Shown: positions 24,900 to 34,283, counted from the stretch's first letter. The stretch is 64,000 nucleotides of DNA from Paraburkholderia nodosa DSM 21604 (GCF_000519185.1 NZ_JAFA01000010.1:210785-274784); one strand, 5' to 3'. A program made the numbers and translations. Notes: a model not told the origin generated them from the sequence alone.

Positions 24900-27026
24900 A
24901 TGAGAGATACCCCGTTCGCAGTCCGGCGTAGAACGGCACGCCTCAGCGTCGCGATCGCCATAGCAGGCGCGGCGCTCGTGCCCGGCGCACACGCTGCCGA
25001 GAACAACGCCAATCACTCAGCATTAAACAGACTGCCATCGTTCGTGGTGGCGAGCAGTCTGCAAACCACCAGCTACGATGGCGTCAGCGACGATCTGTTG
25101 ACCGCCGGGCTCGGCAAAACCGGGCTTGCCGGGGCGCAACCGGCCATCGCGAACCCCGCGGCCCCGACGGCCGCGGAACTGCGCCGGCTCGCAATCTGGT
25201 CGAACTATCGCGCGCTCGTCGATATCAGCGCGAACGGCGGTTATGGCCGCTTCTGGGGGCCCAACGTCGATCTTTACGGCAACGACACACTGGGTGAAGG
25301 CAAAATCGCCGGCACCGAATATCTCGCGTTTGCCGACGACGGCAGCGGCCGCCAGAATGTCAGCCTGCTCGTGCAGGTGCCAACCAGCTTCGATCCGGCG
25401 AACCCGTGCATCGTGACAGCCACGTCGTCGGGTTCGCGCGGCGTGTACGGCGCGATCTCGGCGGCCGGCGAGTGGGGACTCAAGCGCGGCTGCGCGGTCG
25501 CCTATACCGACAAGGGCACAGGCAACGGCGCAGAAGAACTGATGAGCGGCCTCGTCACATTGATCGATGGCGTCACGGCCAACGCCGCAACGGCGGGACG
25601 CACGAGCATTTTCACCGCGAACGTGCCGGCGGGCGCGCTCGCCGCCTACAACCAGAAGTTTCCGAACCGTTATGCGTTCAAGCACGCGCATTCGCAGCTG
25701 AACCCCGAAGCGGACTGGGGCAAGGACACACTCGAGGCGGTCCAGTTCGCGTACTGGGTGCTCAACCAGCAGTTCGCGCCGCGCGTCGACGCATCGAATC
25801 GCGGCGTACGCTACGCGCCCGGCGACATCACGACGATCGCGGCTTCCGTGAGCAACGGCGGCGGCGCATCGCTCGCCGCAGCCGAAGAGGACACGGGCAA
25901 GTGGATCACGGCGGTGGTGGTCGGCGAACCGCAGATCAACGTGCGCATGCCCGGTGACGCGCAAGTCAGGGAAGGCGGTCAGCGCATTGCCGCGGCCGGC
26001 AAACCGCTGGCCGACTACATGACGCTCGCGAACCTGCTGCAACCCTGCGCCGCGCTCGCGGACGCCGCCGCCGGTGCGCCCTATCTCACGGCGCTGCCCG
26101 TGGCGACCACGACCGCGATTCGCCAGGCGCGCTGCACCTCGCTCGCGGCGGCAGGCTACATCCACGGCGGCGACACGCAGGCGCAGGCGAACGACGCGCT
26201 CGCGCGCCTGCATGAGGCCGGCTACGAAGCGGACTCCGATCTGCTGCACGCGCCGATGTGGGATTCACAGGCCGTGCCGGCTGTTGCGGTGACCTACGCC
26301 GATGCCTACACGCGGTCGAGCGTGCTCGACAACCTGTGCGGATTCAGCTTCGGCACGACGAACGCTTCGACGGGCGCCGCGGGCGTTGCGCCGGCCGTCT
26401 CGCCCATGCTGACGCTCTTTGGCGTGGGCAACGGCGTGCCACCGACCAATGGCGTCAATCTCGTCTACAACGTCACGCCGCCAGGCGGCGCCGACCATCG
26501 GCTCGCCACGCCCGATGCCAGCTTCGCGGGCGCGGCATGTCTGCGTGCGTTGTGGACGAAGGGCGATCCGCGCATGCGCCAGAGCGTCCAGGCGATCAGC
26601 GTGAACGCGAACCTGCACGGCAAGCCCGCGATCATCGTGCAAGGTCGCAGCGACGCGCTCGTGCCGATCAATCATGCTTCGCGCGCGTATCTTGCGGCAA
26701 ACAGCGAGCGGGAAGGTTCGCGCAGCCACGTGTCGCTGTACGAGGTGCTGAACGGACAACACTTCGATGCGTTCCTCGCCGTGCCGGGCTTCGATACGCA
26801 CTTCGTGCCGGTGCACTACTACAACATCGCGGCGCTCAATCTGATGTGGAGTCATCTGAAGAATGGCACGCCGCTGCCGCCTTCCCAGGTCATCCGCACG
26901 ATCCCGCGCGGCGGCAGCCCGGGCGCCGCGCCGCCGCTGGGTCTCGCGAACCTGCCGGCCATCGTGGAGAACCCGGGCAGCAATGCGATTCGCGCGAACG
27001 ACGGCGTCGTGAACGTGCCGCATTGA
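24900..27026 (+). CDS. D-(-)-3-hydroxybutyrate oligomer hydrolase
   Basis: This 708-residue protein has a signal peptide (about 1-32, RLSVAIAIAGAALVPGAHA). The family is recognised by LPSFVVASSLQTTSYDGVSDDLLTAGLG (in part), GYGRFWGPNVDLYGND and TATSSGSRGVYG. The nucleophile is predicted to be S318 in ASVSNGGGAS, the S-x-S-x-G-type box of these hydrolases. It cleaves 3-hydroxybutyrate oligomers to monomer, the second step of polyhydroxybutyrate breakdown; export would let it use external oligomers. The ATG at 24900 follows AAGGAAAC; a longer frame upstream lacks a signal peptide. It is monocistronic and converges with a LysR gene. Confidence 0.9.
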   Translation: MRDTPFAVRRRTARLSVAIAIAGAALVPGAHAAENNANHSALNRLPSFVVASSLQTTSYDGVSDDLLTAGLGKTGLAGAQPAIANPAAPTAAELRRLAIWSNYRALVDISANGGYGRFWGPNVDLYGNDTLGEGKIAGTEYLAFADDGSGRQNVSLLVQVPTSFDPANPCIVTATSSGSRGVYGAISAAGEWGLKRGCAVAYTDKGTGNGAEELMSGLVTLIDGVTANAATAGRTSIFTANVPAGALAAYNQKFPNRYAFKHAHSQLNPEADWGKDTLEAVQFAYWVLNQQFAPRVDASNRGVRYAPGDITTIAASVSNGGGASLAAAEEDTGKWITAVVVGEPQINVRMPGDAQVREGGQRIAAAGKPLADYMTLANLLQPCAALADAAAGAPYLTALPVATTTAIRQARCTSLAAAGYIHGGDTQAQANDALARLHEAGYEADSDLLHAPMWDSQAVPAVAVTYADAYTRSSVLDNLCGFSFGTTNASTGAAGVAPAVSPMLTLFGVGNGVPPTNGVNLVYNVTPPGGADHRLATPDASFAGAACLRALWTKGDPRMRQSVQAISVNANLHGKPAIIVQGRSDALVPINHASRAYLAANSEREGSRSHVSLYEVLNGQHFDAFLAVPGFDTHFVPVHYYNIAALNLMWSHLKNGTPLPPSQVIRTIPRGGSPGAAPPLGLANLPAIVENPGSNAIRANDGVVNVPH

Positions 27027-27056
27027 GGCGCGCAGCACGCCGGCGCGGCAGCCGCA

Positions 27057-27935
27057 TCACACCAGCAGTTGCCGCGCCAGCACTTCCCTCGCTTGTGCCA
27101 CGGTGTCCCGTTCGCCGGGATGCGGCGGCACGAGCGAGAACACCGCGTCGGGCAGGACCGGCAGCCGGTGCTTCGGGCCGAGCCGCACGAGGCCCTCGCC
27201 GATTGCCGATGCGCACAGGCATCCCACACCCAAACCGGCTGCGAGCATGGACTGCAGCCCGGCCACGCCCGACGCGCTGTGAACGAGCACGTAGGGTATG
27301 TCGCTTTCTTCGAGCGAGCGCACCGCGACCTGGTGCATCATGCAGTCGCCCGGCAGCAGCACGAGCGGCAACGCTTGCGGCAACTGCTCGGCGAGCGTCG
27401 GCGACGCGACCCAGTAGAGCGGTTCGCGCAGCAACTCCCAGCGCGCGTCCGCGTCGGTGGCCGCAGGCCGGAACGGGCCGCTCGACAGATGCATGACCAC
27501 GCCGAGATCGACCTGCCGCTTCGCATACGCGACCTCGATATCGGCGCTCTTCATCGCGCTCACGTGCAAGCTCAGCTGCGGATAGCAGTCGCGCAGCCGC
27601 ACGAGCAAACCGGCCACCTCGTTGGTGCGGAAGTACTCGGTGATCGCCACGCGCAGCTCGCCCTTGATGGCCTGGCCGCGCACGTCGTCGAAGGCGGCTT
27701 CGTTGAGCGCCACGAGACGCCGCGCATGTTCGAGCAGACGCGTGCCCGCGGGCGTAAGCTCCACGCCACGCTTGCTGCGCACGAAAAGCGGCATGCCTGC
27801 GCGCGCCTCGAGCTTGCGCACCTGCTCGCTGATCGTGGATTGCGAAAGATGCAGCAGCGGCGCCGCCGCCGAAAGGCTGCCCACGTTCGCCACGGCCGCG
27901 AACGTCTTCAACTGGTCGAATTCGAAGCCACGCAT
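27057..27935 (-). CDS. LysR-family transcriptional regulator
   Basis: This 292-residue protein has an N-terminal winged helix (LKTFAAVANVGSLSAAAPLLHLSQSTISEQVRKLE, in part) at about 7-62 and a LysR substrate-binding domain from about 90. It is divergent from an MFS exporter gene, the usual arrangement for a regulator controlling its neighbour. A T-N11-A dyad (27949-27967) lies 14 bases upstream of its start, consistent with autorepression and control of the exporter. The effector is unknown. Confidence 0.9.
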   Translation of the reverse strand: MRGFEFDQLKTFAAVANVGSLSAAAPLLHLSQSTISEQVRKLEARAGMPLFVRSKRGVELTPAGTRLLEHARRLVALNEAAFDDVRGQAIKGELRVAITEYFRTNEVAGLLVRLRDCYPQLSLHVSAMKSADIEVAYAKRQVDLGVVMHLSSGPFRPAATDADARWELLREPLYWVASPTLAEQLPQALPLVLLPGDCMMHQVAVRSLEESDIPYVLVHSASGVAGLQSMLAAGLGVGCLCASAIGEGLVRLGPKHRLPVLPDAVFSLVPPHPGERDTVAQAREVLARQLLV

Positions 27936-27948
27936 GACATTCCACTAC

Positions 27949-27967
27949 CCATCGAGTAAGTCGATGG
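27949..27967. promoter_or_regulatory. LysR-type binding dyad
   Basis: CCATCGA-N5-TCGATGG is a perfect 7-bp inverted repeat and contains the T-N11-A pattern of LysR boxes. It lies between the divergent lysR and MFS genes, close to lysR. Confidence 0.55.
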
Positions 27968-28095
27968 ATAGTACCATCAATTCCCGCTTTTCCGTCAGAT
28001 CGAGGTCGACCACAATGTCGACTGGACGCTCACGCTGCGCGTCCATTGGATAGCGCAGCCTGACGAAATCCGGCCCTTTATCGCTGAGCACACTC

Positions 28096-29571
28096 ATGTC
28101 TGACAATACGTACGCGGCCTGCACCGTGGCGTCCCGCGCCACCATCGATGCCGATGCCAGCCACGGCCATCACGGCTGGGCGCTGGTCGTTTTGCTGGTG
28201 GGCGCGATTCTGCCGCCGCTCGACTACTTCATCGTGAACCTCGCGCTGCCCGCCATCCGCGACGGACTCGGCGCGAACGCGTCCGAACTCCAGCTGGTCG
28301 TCTCGGCCTACGCGTGCGCGAATGCCGTCATGCTGATCACGGGCGGGCGCCTCGGCGACCTGTACGGCCGCAAGCGCATCTTCATGGTGGGCATGGCGGG
28401 CTTCGTCGTCGCCTCCACGTTTTGCGGCCTCGCCACCAGCGGCACGGCGCTCGTCGCCGGGCGCATCCTGCAAGGCCTGTTCGCCGCGACCCTCGCGCCG
28501 CAGGTGCTGGCCACGATCCGCAGCGTATTCACGCCGCACGAGCAGGTGCGCCTGATGGGGCTTTATGCCTTCGTTTTCGGCGTGGCCGCCGTGATCGGCC
28601 AGCTGGGCGGCGGCGCGCTCATCAGCCTGCACCCGTTCGGTCTGGGCTGGCGCGCGATCTTTCTCGTCAACCTGCCTATCGGCGTGTTCGCGCTCATCGG
28701 CAGCTGGCGTTTCATCCCGGAAAGCCGGCCGCCGCGCGGCAAGCGCATCGACGTGCCGGGCACCCTGCTGCTGTCGCTGTTTCTGCTGATGCTCGTTTAT
28801 CCGCTCACGCGCGGACGCGAGTCGGGCTGGCCGTTGTGGATGCTCGCCTGCCTCGCCGGCTCGCTGCCCATGCTCGGCCTGCTGCTGCGCGTGGAGTGGC
28901 GCAGCCTCGTCAATGGCAGGGATCCGCTGCTCGACGTGCGCCTTTTCCGCAATCCGGTCATTGCGCTCGGCCTCGTGCTGGCGTTCCTCTTCTATACGAT
29001 GAGTGCGTTCTTCCTGACCTACGGCATTTATCTGCAAGGCGGCCTGCATTGGACGCCGCTCGCTTCGGGACTCGCGATCCTGCCGTTCGGCATCGGCTTC
29101 CTTTCCAGCCCGCTGTTGATGCCGCGCCTCGTGCACCGGTTCGGCGGCTACCGCGTGCTAACGCTGGGCTTCGTGATGCTCGCGGGCGGACTCGCGATTG
29201 CGGCTGCGCTCGCGGGCGTGGCGGAGCCCGGCGCCGGGTTCTATCTGGGACTCGCGGCGATCGGCATCGGCCAGGGGCTCGTTTTGCCTTCCGTCGTGCG
29301 CATCGTGCTGGCCGAAGTGGAGACCGAGCGCGCGGGCATCGCCTCGGGCATGGTCACGGCGACGCTGCAAATCGGCGCCGCCGTCGGCGCGGCGACGCTA
29401 GGCGGCCTGTTCTTCTCGACGCTCGGCGCGGCGCCCGGCGTCATCGACTACGCCCATGCGTTCAGGACGACGATGTTCGCACTCGTCGCGATCCTGCTGC
29501 CCTGCGCGCTGCTCTCCACCGCGCTGGGACCGCTGCATCGACGCACGCATGCGAACGATCCCCGCACGTAA
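28096..29571 (+). CDS. MFS multidrug exporter (DHA2 / EmrB-QacA type)
   Basis: This 491-residue inner-membrane protein has about 14 predicted membrane segments. It has the DHA2 signatures LDYFIVNLALPAIRDGLG (motif D1 region of segment 1), GGRLGDLYGRKRIF (motif A, loop 2-3) and the VLATIRSVF region near motif C. It would export a drug or metabolite in exchange for protons. It is divergent from a LysR gene with a dyad between them, which suggests inducible expression. No periplasmic adaptor gene is nearby. Confidence 0.92.
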   Translation: MSDNTYAACTVASRATIDADASHGHHGWALVVLLVGAILPPLDYFIVNLALPAIRDGLGANASELQLVVSAYACANAVMLITGGRLGDLYGRKRIFMVGMAGFVVASTFCGLATSGTALVAGRILQGLFAATLAPQVLATIRSVFTPHEQVRLMGLYAFVFGVAAVIGQLGGGALISLHPFGLGWRAIFLVNLPIGVFALIGSWRFIPESRPPRGKRIDVPGTLLLSLFLLMLVYPLTRGRESGWPLWMLACLAGSLPMLGLLLRVEWRSLVNGRDPLLDVRLFRNPVIALGLVLAFLFYTMSAFFLTYGIYLQGGLHWTPLASGLAILPFGIGFLSSPLLMPRLVHRFGGYRVLTLGFVMLAGGLAIAAALAGVAEPGAGFYLGLAAIGIGQGLVLPSVVRIVLAEVETERAGIASGMVTATLQIGAAVGAATLGGLFFSTLGAAPGVIDYAHAFRTTMFALVAILLPCALLSTALGPLHRRTHANDPRT

Positions 29572-29610
29572 ACCAATGCGAGCGCTGGCTGGATTCCCTG
29601 CGTACCCTGG

Positions 29611-29967
29611 CTAATGCGCGACGGCCTTGATCGTCAGCGCATTGTTGACCATCGACACACCGGTCACGCCCTGAGCGACTCGCGTGGCGGCATCCACCTG
29701 GCCCTGCTCCGGCACCGAGCCGAGCAACGTCACGGCGCCGTTGCGCGCTCGCACGTTCACGTTGGTCACGTCCACGGCTTTGTCCTTGCCCAGCGCCTTG
29801 CGCACGGCCTTTTCAAGCGTGTGGTCCGCCTTGCGGACGGCCTTGGCCGATGATGCGGCGGCCGCTGGAACCAGGGAAGCGGCGGGCTGCGCCTGCACGT
29901 TGAGCGCAGCCAACGCCGCGGCAGCGCCGACAATAACGGCGAGCTTTTGAATACCCATGGTGGTCAT
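29611..29967 (-). CDS. BON-domain exported protein
   Basis: This 118-residue protein has a signal peptide (MGIQKLAVIVGAAAALAALNVQA) and a BON domain at about 50-116 (VNVRARNGAVTLLGSVPEQGQVDAATRVAQGVTGV in part, with conserved G and GV). It probably associates with the envelope, as in OsmY-type proteins. The ATG at 29967 is chosen because GGAG lies 5 bases upstream. It lies 34 bases downstream of the porin gene on the same strand, so it may be co-transcribed. It is a paralogue of the BON protein at 11182. Confidence 0.85.
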   Translation of the reverse strand: MTTMGIQKLAVIVGAAAALAALNVQAQPAASLVPAAAASSAKAVRKADHTLEKAVRKALGKDKAVDVTNVNVRARNGAVTLLGSVPEQGQVDAATRVAQGVTGVSMVNNALTIKAVAH

Positions 29968-30001
29968 GTTGCTCCGTTTTGGTTGTTGGGCGTCGCCCGG
30001 A

Positions 30002-31207
30002 TCAAAAGGTCGTGCGAATGCCAACGTTGCCGCCGACCGTCGTGCCCGGCGGCAGGCCGAGACCTTCGGCAGCCAACCCGAGACCTTGCAGCCCCCCCAC
30101 GCCACTGCCGCCGCTCTCGACGGAAAGACCCGAACCGAGGCACACACCGTTGTGCGCGCACGTGTTGTTGACGAGGCCAACCTGCGCATATAGCGCCGTG
30201 CGTTTCGAGAGGAAGAACTGAGAGCCGATCGCGCCCATCACCGAGTGCCCCCCGGAGTTCACGCGGTCCTGCTGGTAGTACACGCCGGCATTCAGATCGA
30301 GGTACGGCAGCGGGAAATAATCGAAGCCACCGCTATAGATGTTCACACTGGTATTAGTCGAATACATCAGTGCCGGGTTCACGGAGACCGGCACGCTGTT
30401 CGCCCTGAAGTTGGCGAACGCGGCCTTGGCAATCAGGCCGCCGAATTTGTAGCTCATCCCCGCGGTATAAGCGCGGACGTTGATCGGATAGAGTTCGCCG
30501 ATGCTCGCGAGTGCACTATCGGCTGCGTTGTTGGCGCTGATGTACGCCGCCGCGGCGAGGAACGTGCCGTTGGTGTACCTCGCGCTGACCGACCACGCGC
30601 GGCCGGTCTGGAACGAACCCGCCACACCGCCCAGTGCGAACAGGCCCGCCGCCTGGAACCCGCCTATGTCGGGCGACGTATAAGACACCGCATTGGGCAT
30701 GAAGACGGCGGCGATCAGACTGTTTTCGCTGACTGGAGTAAGAATGCTGCCGAATTCGCCGGCACCGCGCGGATCGAGGGCGTAAATGATGTTGAAGAAC
30801 GGCGAGATCTGCAGGCCGGCCAAGACCGTACCAAAGCCGCCCGACACACCGACCTCGGCGATACGGTTGAACAGCCCGTTGTTGCCGCCCGGGTTATCGA
30901 AACCGCCGTTGGCCAGATTGATACCGCTTTCGAGCTTGAATTCCGCCTTGACGCCGCCGCCCAGATCTTCCTTGCCTGTCAAACCCCACAACGAAGGCGA
31001 GTAGCCCGCGTTGGTGAGCTGGAACACGTGGCCAGTCCCCGTCCCGCCATTGAATTCCGGAGTCGAATGACTCAGATACATCATGCCGACATCGGCGATA
31101 CCGTACAGCGTCACGCTCCCGTCCGCATACGCCGCGCTTGCCGCGCAGAGTGACGCGGCGGCCACACCTGCCTTGAGTGGCCATTTCCATTGCTTCGCCA
31201 TCTTCAT
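30002..31207 (-). CDS. Outer-membrane porin (Gram-negative porin family)
   Basis: This 401-residue protein has a signal peptide (about 1-28) followed by DGSVTLYGIADVGMMYLS, the standard porin start, and the strand motif GLTGKEDLGGGVKAEFKLE. It ends in Phe (GIRTTF), the beta-barrel assembly signal. It probably forms a trimeric 16-strand diffusion channel. The first strand has GIADVG, where the other porin in this window has GRIDNG, so the two are not close copies. The upstream region (31208-31374) holds an imperfect palindrome around 31267-31290. Confidence 0.93.
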   Translation of the reverse strand: MKMAKQWKWPLKAGVAAASLCAASAAYADGSVTLYGIADVGMMYLSHSTPEFNGGTGTGHVFQLTNAGYSPSLWGLTGKEDLGGGVKAEFKLESGINLANGGFDNPGGNNGLFNRIAEVGVSGGFGTVLAGLQISPFFNIIYALDPRGAGEFGSILTPVSENSLIAAVFMPNAVSYTSPDIGGFQAAGLFALGGVAGSFQTGRAWSVSARYTNGTFLAAAAYISANNAADSALASIGELYPINVRAYTAGMSYKFGGLIAKAAFANFRANSVPVSVNPALMYSTNTSVNIYSGGFDYFPLPYLDLNAGVYYQQDRVNSGGHSVMGAIGSQFFLSKRTALYAQVGLVNNTCAHNGVCLGSGLSVESGGSGVGGLQGLGLAAEGLGLPPGTTVGGNVGIRTTF

Positions 31208-31374
31208 GAGTCTCCTGCCTTTAGATAGGGTCTTTAAAATAGTTATTCGCGGTCTCGCTGATGACTAATCCGGAACATTAATTTCGGATTCCGTAACATC
31301 TATCATTTGAGCGTCGTAAGAGCCCGGCGTTTTATGTCCCCGCTACGCTTTCTGAATGCAACCTGGCGTCGTCT

Positions 31375-32475
31375 CTAAGCGGTTACGTCCGAATCACCTT
31401 CGGAAAGTCCGGCGACGGCCTGCCAGGCCACGACACGCATCTGCCCGAGAACCAACCCCTTCCATTCGTCGTTGTCGCAGTAGAACGCATCCTTCAGGTT
31501 TTGCCGGATCTGCGCGGCGGCGGCCCCGGTTTCCGGGTGACGGTGGAGCCAGTGATCGGCGCGCAGCGCCTGCAACACGTGCAAGGGTTCGTAAGTGCCG
31601 AATTCGAGGCCTAGCGTCGTCTTTTCGACGCCGGGGAACTCGTCGTACGAAAGCGTGATGATCGGGCCTTGCACGTCGGCCGAAATCGAACCCGGTTCAT
31701 GGATCGGCTTCACGTCGTTGCCCCACCAGCGCCGTGCTCTCTGCAGTTCGGCGCGATCCGTGCTCATGAAGATCTTTTCACCGTGACCATACGGGCCCAG
31801 TCCCGTATGAAGATCGATCCACGCAAACCGGCGATAGCCGCCGGCGTGCGCGCGCAGCACCGAGTGAACGGTCTGCGTGCTCCAGCTCGTTTGCGCCCCG
31901 CCGTAGAACATCCCGTCCGGCACGGCGTACTGTCCCTTCGACACCGTATTGCGCAACGCCTCTTCCCCATGCGTCTGAATGTAAGCCCCGAGAGCGGCCT
32001 GGTTGGCCGCGTCGGGCGGCCAGGATGCCGGCAGCAACAAGGGATCGAGTTCTCCGTACCCGGGATTCGAATCGGCCAGCGCCGAATAGTCCGCGCTATT
32101 GCGATTCAGATCGACGTTGTCTTCGTTCACCCGGCGCAGATGCGCGAATCCGTAGGGGTTGACGCCGTGAATCATCAACAGCGCGACGCCGCGCCGTTTC
32201 GCTTCGGCAAGGAAGGCCGCATCCTCGAGCAATCCGACCTGACAACCCGATCCGCAGAAACCCTCGACCCCATGCGTGCCCGACGTGACGATGAGCAGCG
32301 CACGAGTGTCCGCAGGCGCGTGGATCGCGAGATCAATCGACAGGCTCCCGCCATCTGGACCGAGCGCCGTGGGATGCACGATCTGCTTCAGTTCGAACCC
32401 GCCAGCGCGCGCCGCCTCCGTGAATCTCTTGCGCGCCTGCGCATAGGAAGCGGAGAAATATTTTTTTATTACCAT
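31375..32475 (-). CDS. DUF2817 / M14-like zinc peptidase family protein
   Basis: This 366-residue protein is cytoplasmic, with no signal peptide. The zinc-binding HxxE motif is in SGTHGVEGFCGSG (H68, E71) and a third ligand His probably lies in WIDLHTGLGPYG. This is the DUF2817 branch of the M14 carboxypeptidase superfamily, whose substrates are not established. The ATG at 32475 is chosen because the family homology starts there; the longer frame upstream runs into the divergent regulator's promoter. It is divergent from the LysR gene at 32599, which may control it. Confidence 0.86.
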   Translation of the reverse strand: MVIKKYFSASYAQARKRFTEAARAGGFELKQIVHPTALGPDGGSLSIDLAIHAPADTRALLIVTSGTHGVEGFCGSGCQVGLLEDAAFLAEAKRRGVALLMIHGVNPYGFAHLRRVNEDNVDLNRNSADYSALADSNPGYGELDPLLLPASWPPDAANQAALGAYIQTHGEEALRNTVSKGQYAVPDGMFYGGAQTSWSTQTVHSVLRAHAGGYRRFAWIDLHTGLGPYGHGEKIFMSTDRAELQRARRWWGNDVKPIHEPGSISADVQGPIITLSYDEFPGVEKTTLGLEFGTYEPLHVLQALRADHWLHRHPETGAAAAQIRQNLKDAFYCDNDEWKGLVLGQMRVVAWQAVAGLSEGDSDVTA

Positions 32476-32598
32476 GCGGTGACCCCGATGAGATGCACGC
32501 GAGGCGTGCGTTCGGTCACAATGATCATGACTAACGCACACACGCACAAGGCAATAAAAAAACGGCCTTGATAACGTTTTTTTATCCCATGGAGCAGA

Positions 32599-33495
32599 AT
32601 GAAACTTCGTCAATTGCGGGTATTCCTGAGTGTCGCCGAGCAGGGCAGCTTGCATGGCGCCGCGCGCGCGCTGCGTTTGACGCAACCCGCCGTCACGGTC
32701 ACGATCCGCGAGCTGGAAAGGACACTAGGCGTGCCGCTCGTCGTGCGATCGGTCAACGGCGTCGCGCTCACCGAATATGGCGTCGTGTTTCAGCGCCGCG
32801 CGCGCATGCTGGTCAACGACGTGCGGCACATTCATGAAGAACTGTCGACCATGCTCAGCGGTGCGGGCGGTGAGGTCGCTGTGTCCGTCTCGTCGGCCGT
32901 TGCCTGTGCCTTGCTGCCCCAGGCGTTTGGGCAGTTTCGCGCGCAGAATCCCGATACATCGGTTACTGTTCGCGAATTGGCGCTGCCTGCCGCACTCCAC
33001 GCGCTGCGTGACGGAGATACCGATTTCGCGGTCATCACGGCTGTCGCGGACACGCAATGGCCCGATTTCGTCGAGCGGCGAAAAATCATGTCGATGCCGC
33101 TGCTGGTCGTGGCGCGCCAAGGCCATCCCCTCGCGCAGGCACGCTCGATGTCGATGCTGCATACCGCGGAATGGCTCGTGCCTTGCGAGCCCGGCGACCA
33201 GATCGACAAGGGGTTCAGCGCCTACTTCCACTCGCTGGGTCTGTCCGCACCCAGCAGGATCATGCGCTGCCAGGCATTGGCGCCGTCCGTCGCCTTGATC
33301 GCGAAGACCGATGTGATTTGCGTGGCCACGTTGCCGACGTTCCAGCTCGAGATGAAGCGCCGCAGGATCCGTGAGCTGAAGATTAGCGAGTCGTTTCCCG
33401 ACATGGACGTCTACGTCGTGCAAAGGCGCGAACGCCCGCTCACCTCGGCGGCCTCGCGCTTTCTCTCCTGCCTCGAGGAAGCGGCGATGCGGTGA
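32599..33495 (+). CDS. LysR-family transcriptional regulator
   Basis: This 298-residue protein has an N-terminal winged helix at about 1-60 (LRQLRVFLSVAEQGSLHGAA then LTQPAVTVTIRELE) and a LysR effector domain. It is divergent from the DUF2817 gene. The 123-base gap contains GCACGC-GAG-GCGTGC and an A-rich/T-rich inverted repeat at 32555-32585, candidate control elements. The effector is unknown. Confidence 0.9.
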   Translation: MKLRQLRVFLSVAEQGSLHGAARALRLTQPAVTVTIRELERTLGVPLVVRSVNGVALTEYGVVFQRRARMLVNDVRHIHEELSTMLSGAGGEVAVSVSSAVACALLPQAFGQFRAQNPDTSVTVRELALPAALHALRDGDTDFAVITAVADTQWPDFVERRKIMSMPLLVVARQGHPLAQARSMSMLHTAEWLVPCEPGDQIDKGFSAYFHSLGLSAPSRIMRCQALAPSVALIAKTDVICVATLPTFQLEMKRRRIRELKISESFPDMDVYVVQRRERPLTSAASRFLSCLEEAAMR

Positions 33496-33537
33496 AGCGC
33501 TTTCGTTTATATTGGATACCTAACTATATTTTCCGCC

Positions 33538-33825
33538 TCACTGCCCCTGGTCACCCACGGGAGGAAATACATTCCAGTAACCGTCGTCGTGCTGAAAGAA
33601 GAACAGCGCGTGAAATCCCGTTGTCTGGCGCGTCTCTACGCACACGTAGCGCGCCCTGCCCGAAGGGGTATGGCCAAACGCGGTGACATGCACCGGCGAG
33701 GTCGGTGCGAGCCATTTTTCGACCTGATAACGCAGTGACTGCGTCTTCGTGCGTCTCATCTGGTCCTCCCAGAGATCGGTTAGTTTTGCAGCCTCTTCGC
33801 CGGAAACCGCGAAAACACCCTGCAC
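33538..33825 (-). CDS. Small conserved-looking protein of unknown function
   Basis: This 95-residue protein has no signal peptide or membrane segment. The amino-acid pattern (RYQVEKWLAPTSPVHVTAFG, FHALFFFQHDDGYWNVFPP) looks like a folded globular domain, not a chance frame, but I do not recognise the family. The start is uncertain: GTG at 33825 lacks a clear ribosome-binding site and an internal ATG (MRRTKTQ) about 22 codons on is possible. It converges with the LysR gene at 32599. An 8-bp hairpin (33838-33845 with 33868-33875) lies just upstream. Confidence 0.6.
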   Translation of the reverse strand: MQGVFAVSGEEAAKLTDLWEDQMRRTKTQSLRYQVEKWLAPTSPVHVTAFGHTPSGRARYVCVETRQTTGFHALFFFQHDDGYWNVFPPVGDQGQ

Positions 33826-34118
33826 AAACCGAACGTTCTTGATGCAGGGCGCAATTCTTACCGCGTCGCATCAAGTGTTTGAGAAAGCACTTTAACTATA
33901 GCCAGAAAAGCCTTTCGCAACATCGATTTCAGCAAGATAGCAACAAAACAACAGAACCGGGAAACGCGCGTCCGGCCGCATCGGGCGACCCTGGCTGATG
34001 CGCCGCACCAGGCTGTGAAATGAATGGAAACGTATGCGACGTGTGAGGCGCGTCGTCCCGGCGTATCCTGATTCCATGGCAGCTGGCAACCGGGATCTTT
34101 TGACTGGCGATCGAAAAG

Positions 34119-34283
34119 ATGAGACACGTGTACGTTGCGATTTACATCTTGTTGTTGATAGCCGTTGTCGTCGGCGTGGATATTATTTTCCTCAAAAATC
34201 TGTTCTGGCTACGACTGGCCGTGAACATCGGCATTGTCGTGGTGTTTGCCGCCGTCTACTTCGCACTATTAAAGAATCTGTAA
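34119..34283 (+). CDS. 54-residue membrane protein with two transmembrane helices
   Basis: The frame starts ATGAGACACGTG and ends TAA at 34281. The protein has two hydrophobic segments, about 4-24 (VYVAIYILLLIAVVVGVDII) and about 32-50 (RLAVNIGIVVVFAAVYFAL), joined by a short polar turn (LKNLFW). The even hydrophobicity and tight length indicate a genuine small inner-membrane protein of unknown function. It converges with the Nramp-like gene and their 3' ends overlap by 15 bases. No strong ribosome-binding site is visible (GAAAAG). Confidence 0.7.
   Translation: MRHVYVAIYILLLIAVVVGVDIIFLKNLFWLRLAVNIGIVVVFAAVYFALLKNL

Noticed and set aside
33858..34127. 89-codon minus-strand open frame between two small genes.
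   Set aside because: No motif, Cys/Arg-rich composition typical of chance frames, no ribosome-binding site.
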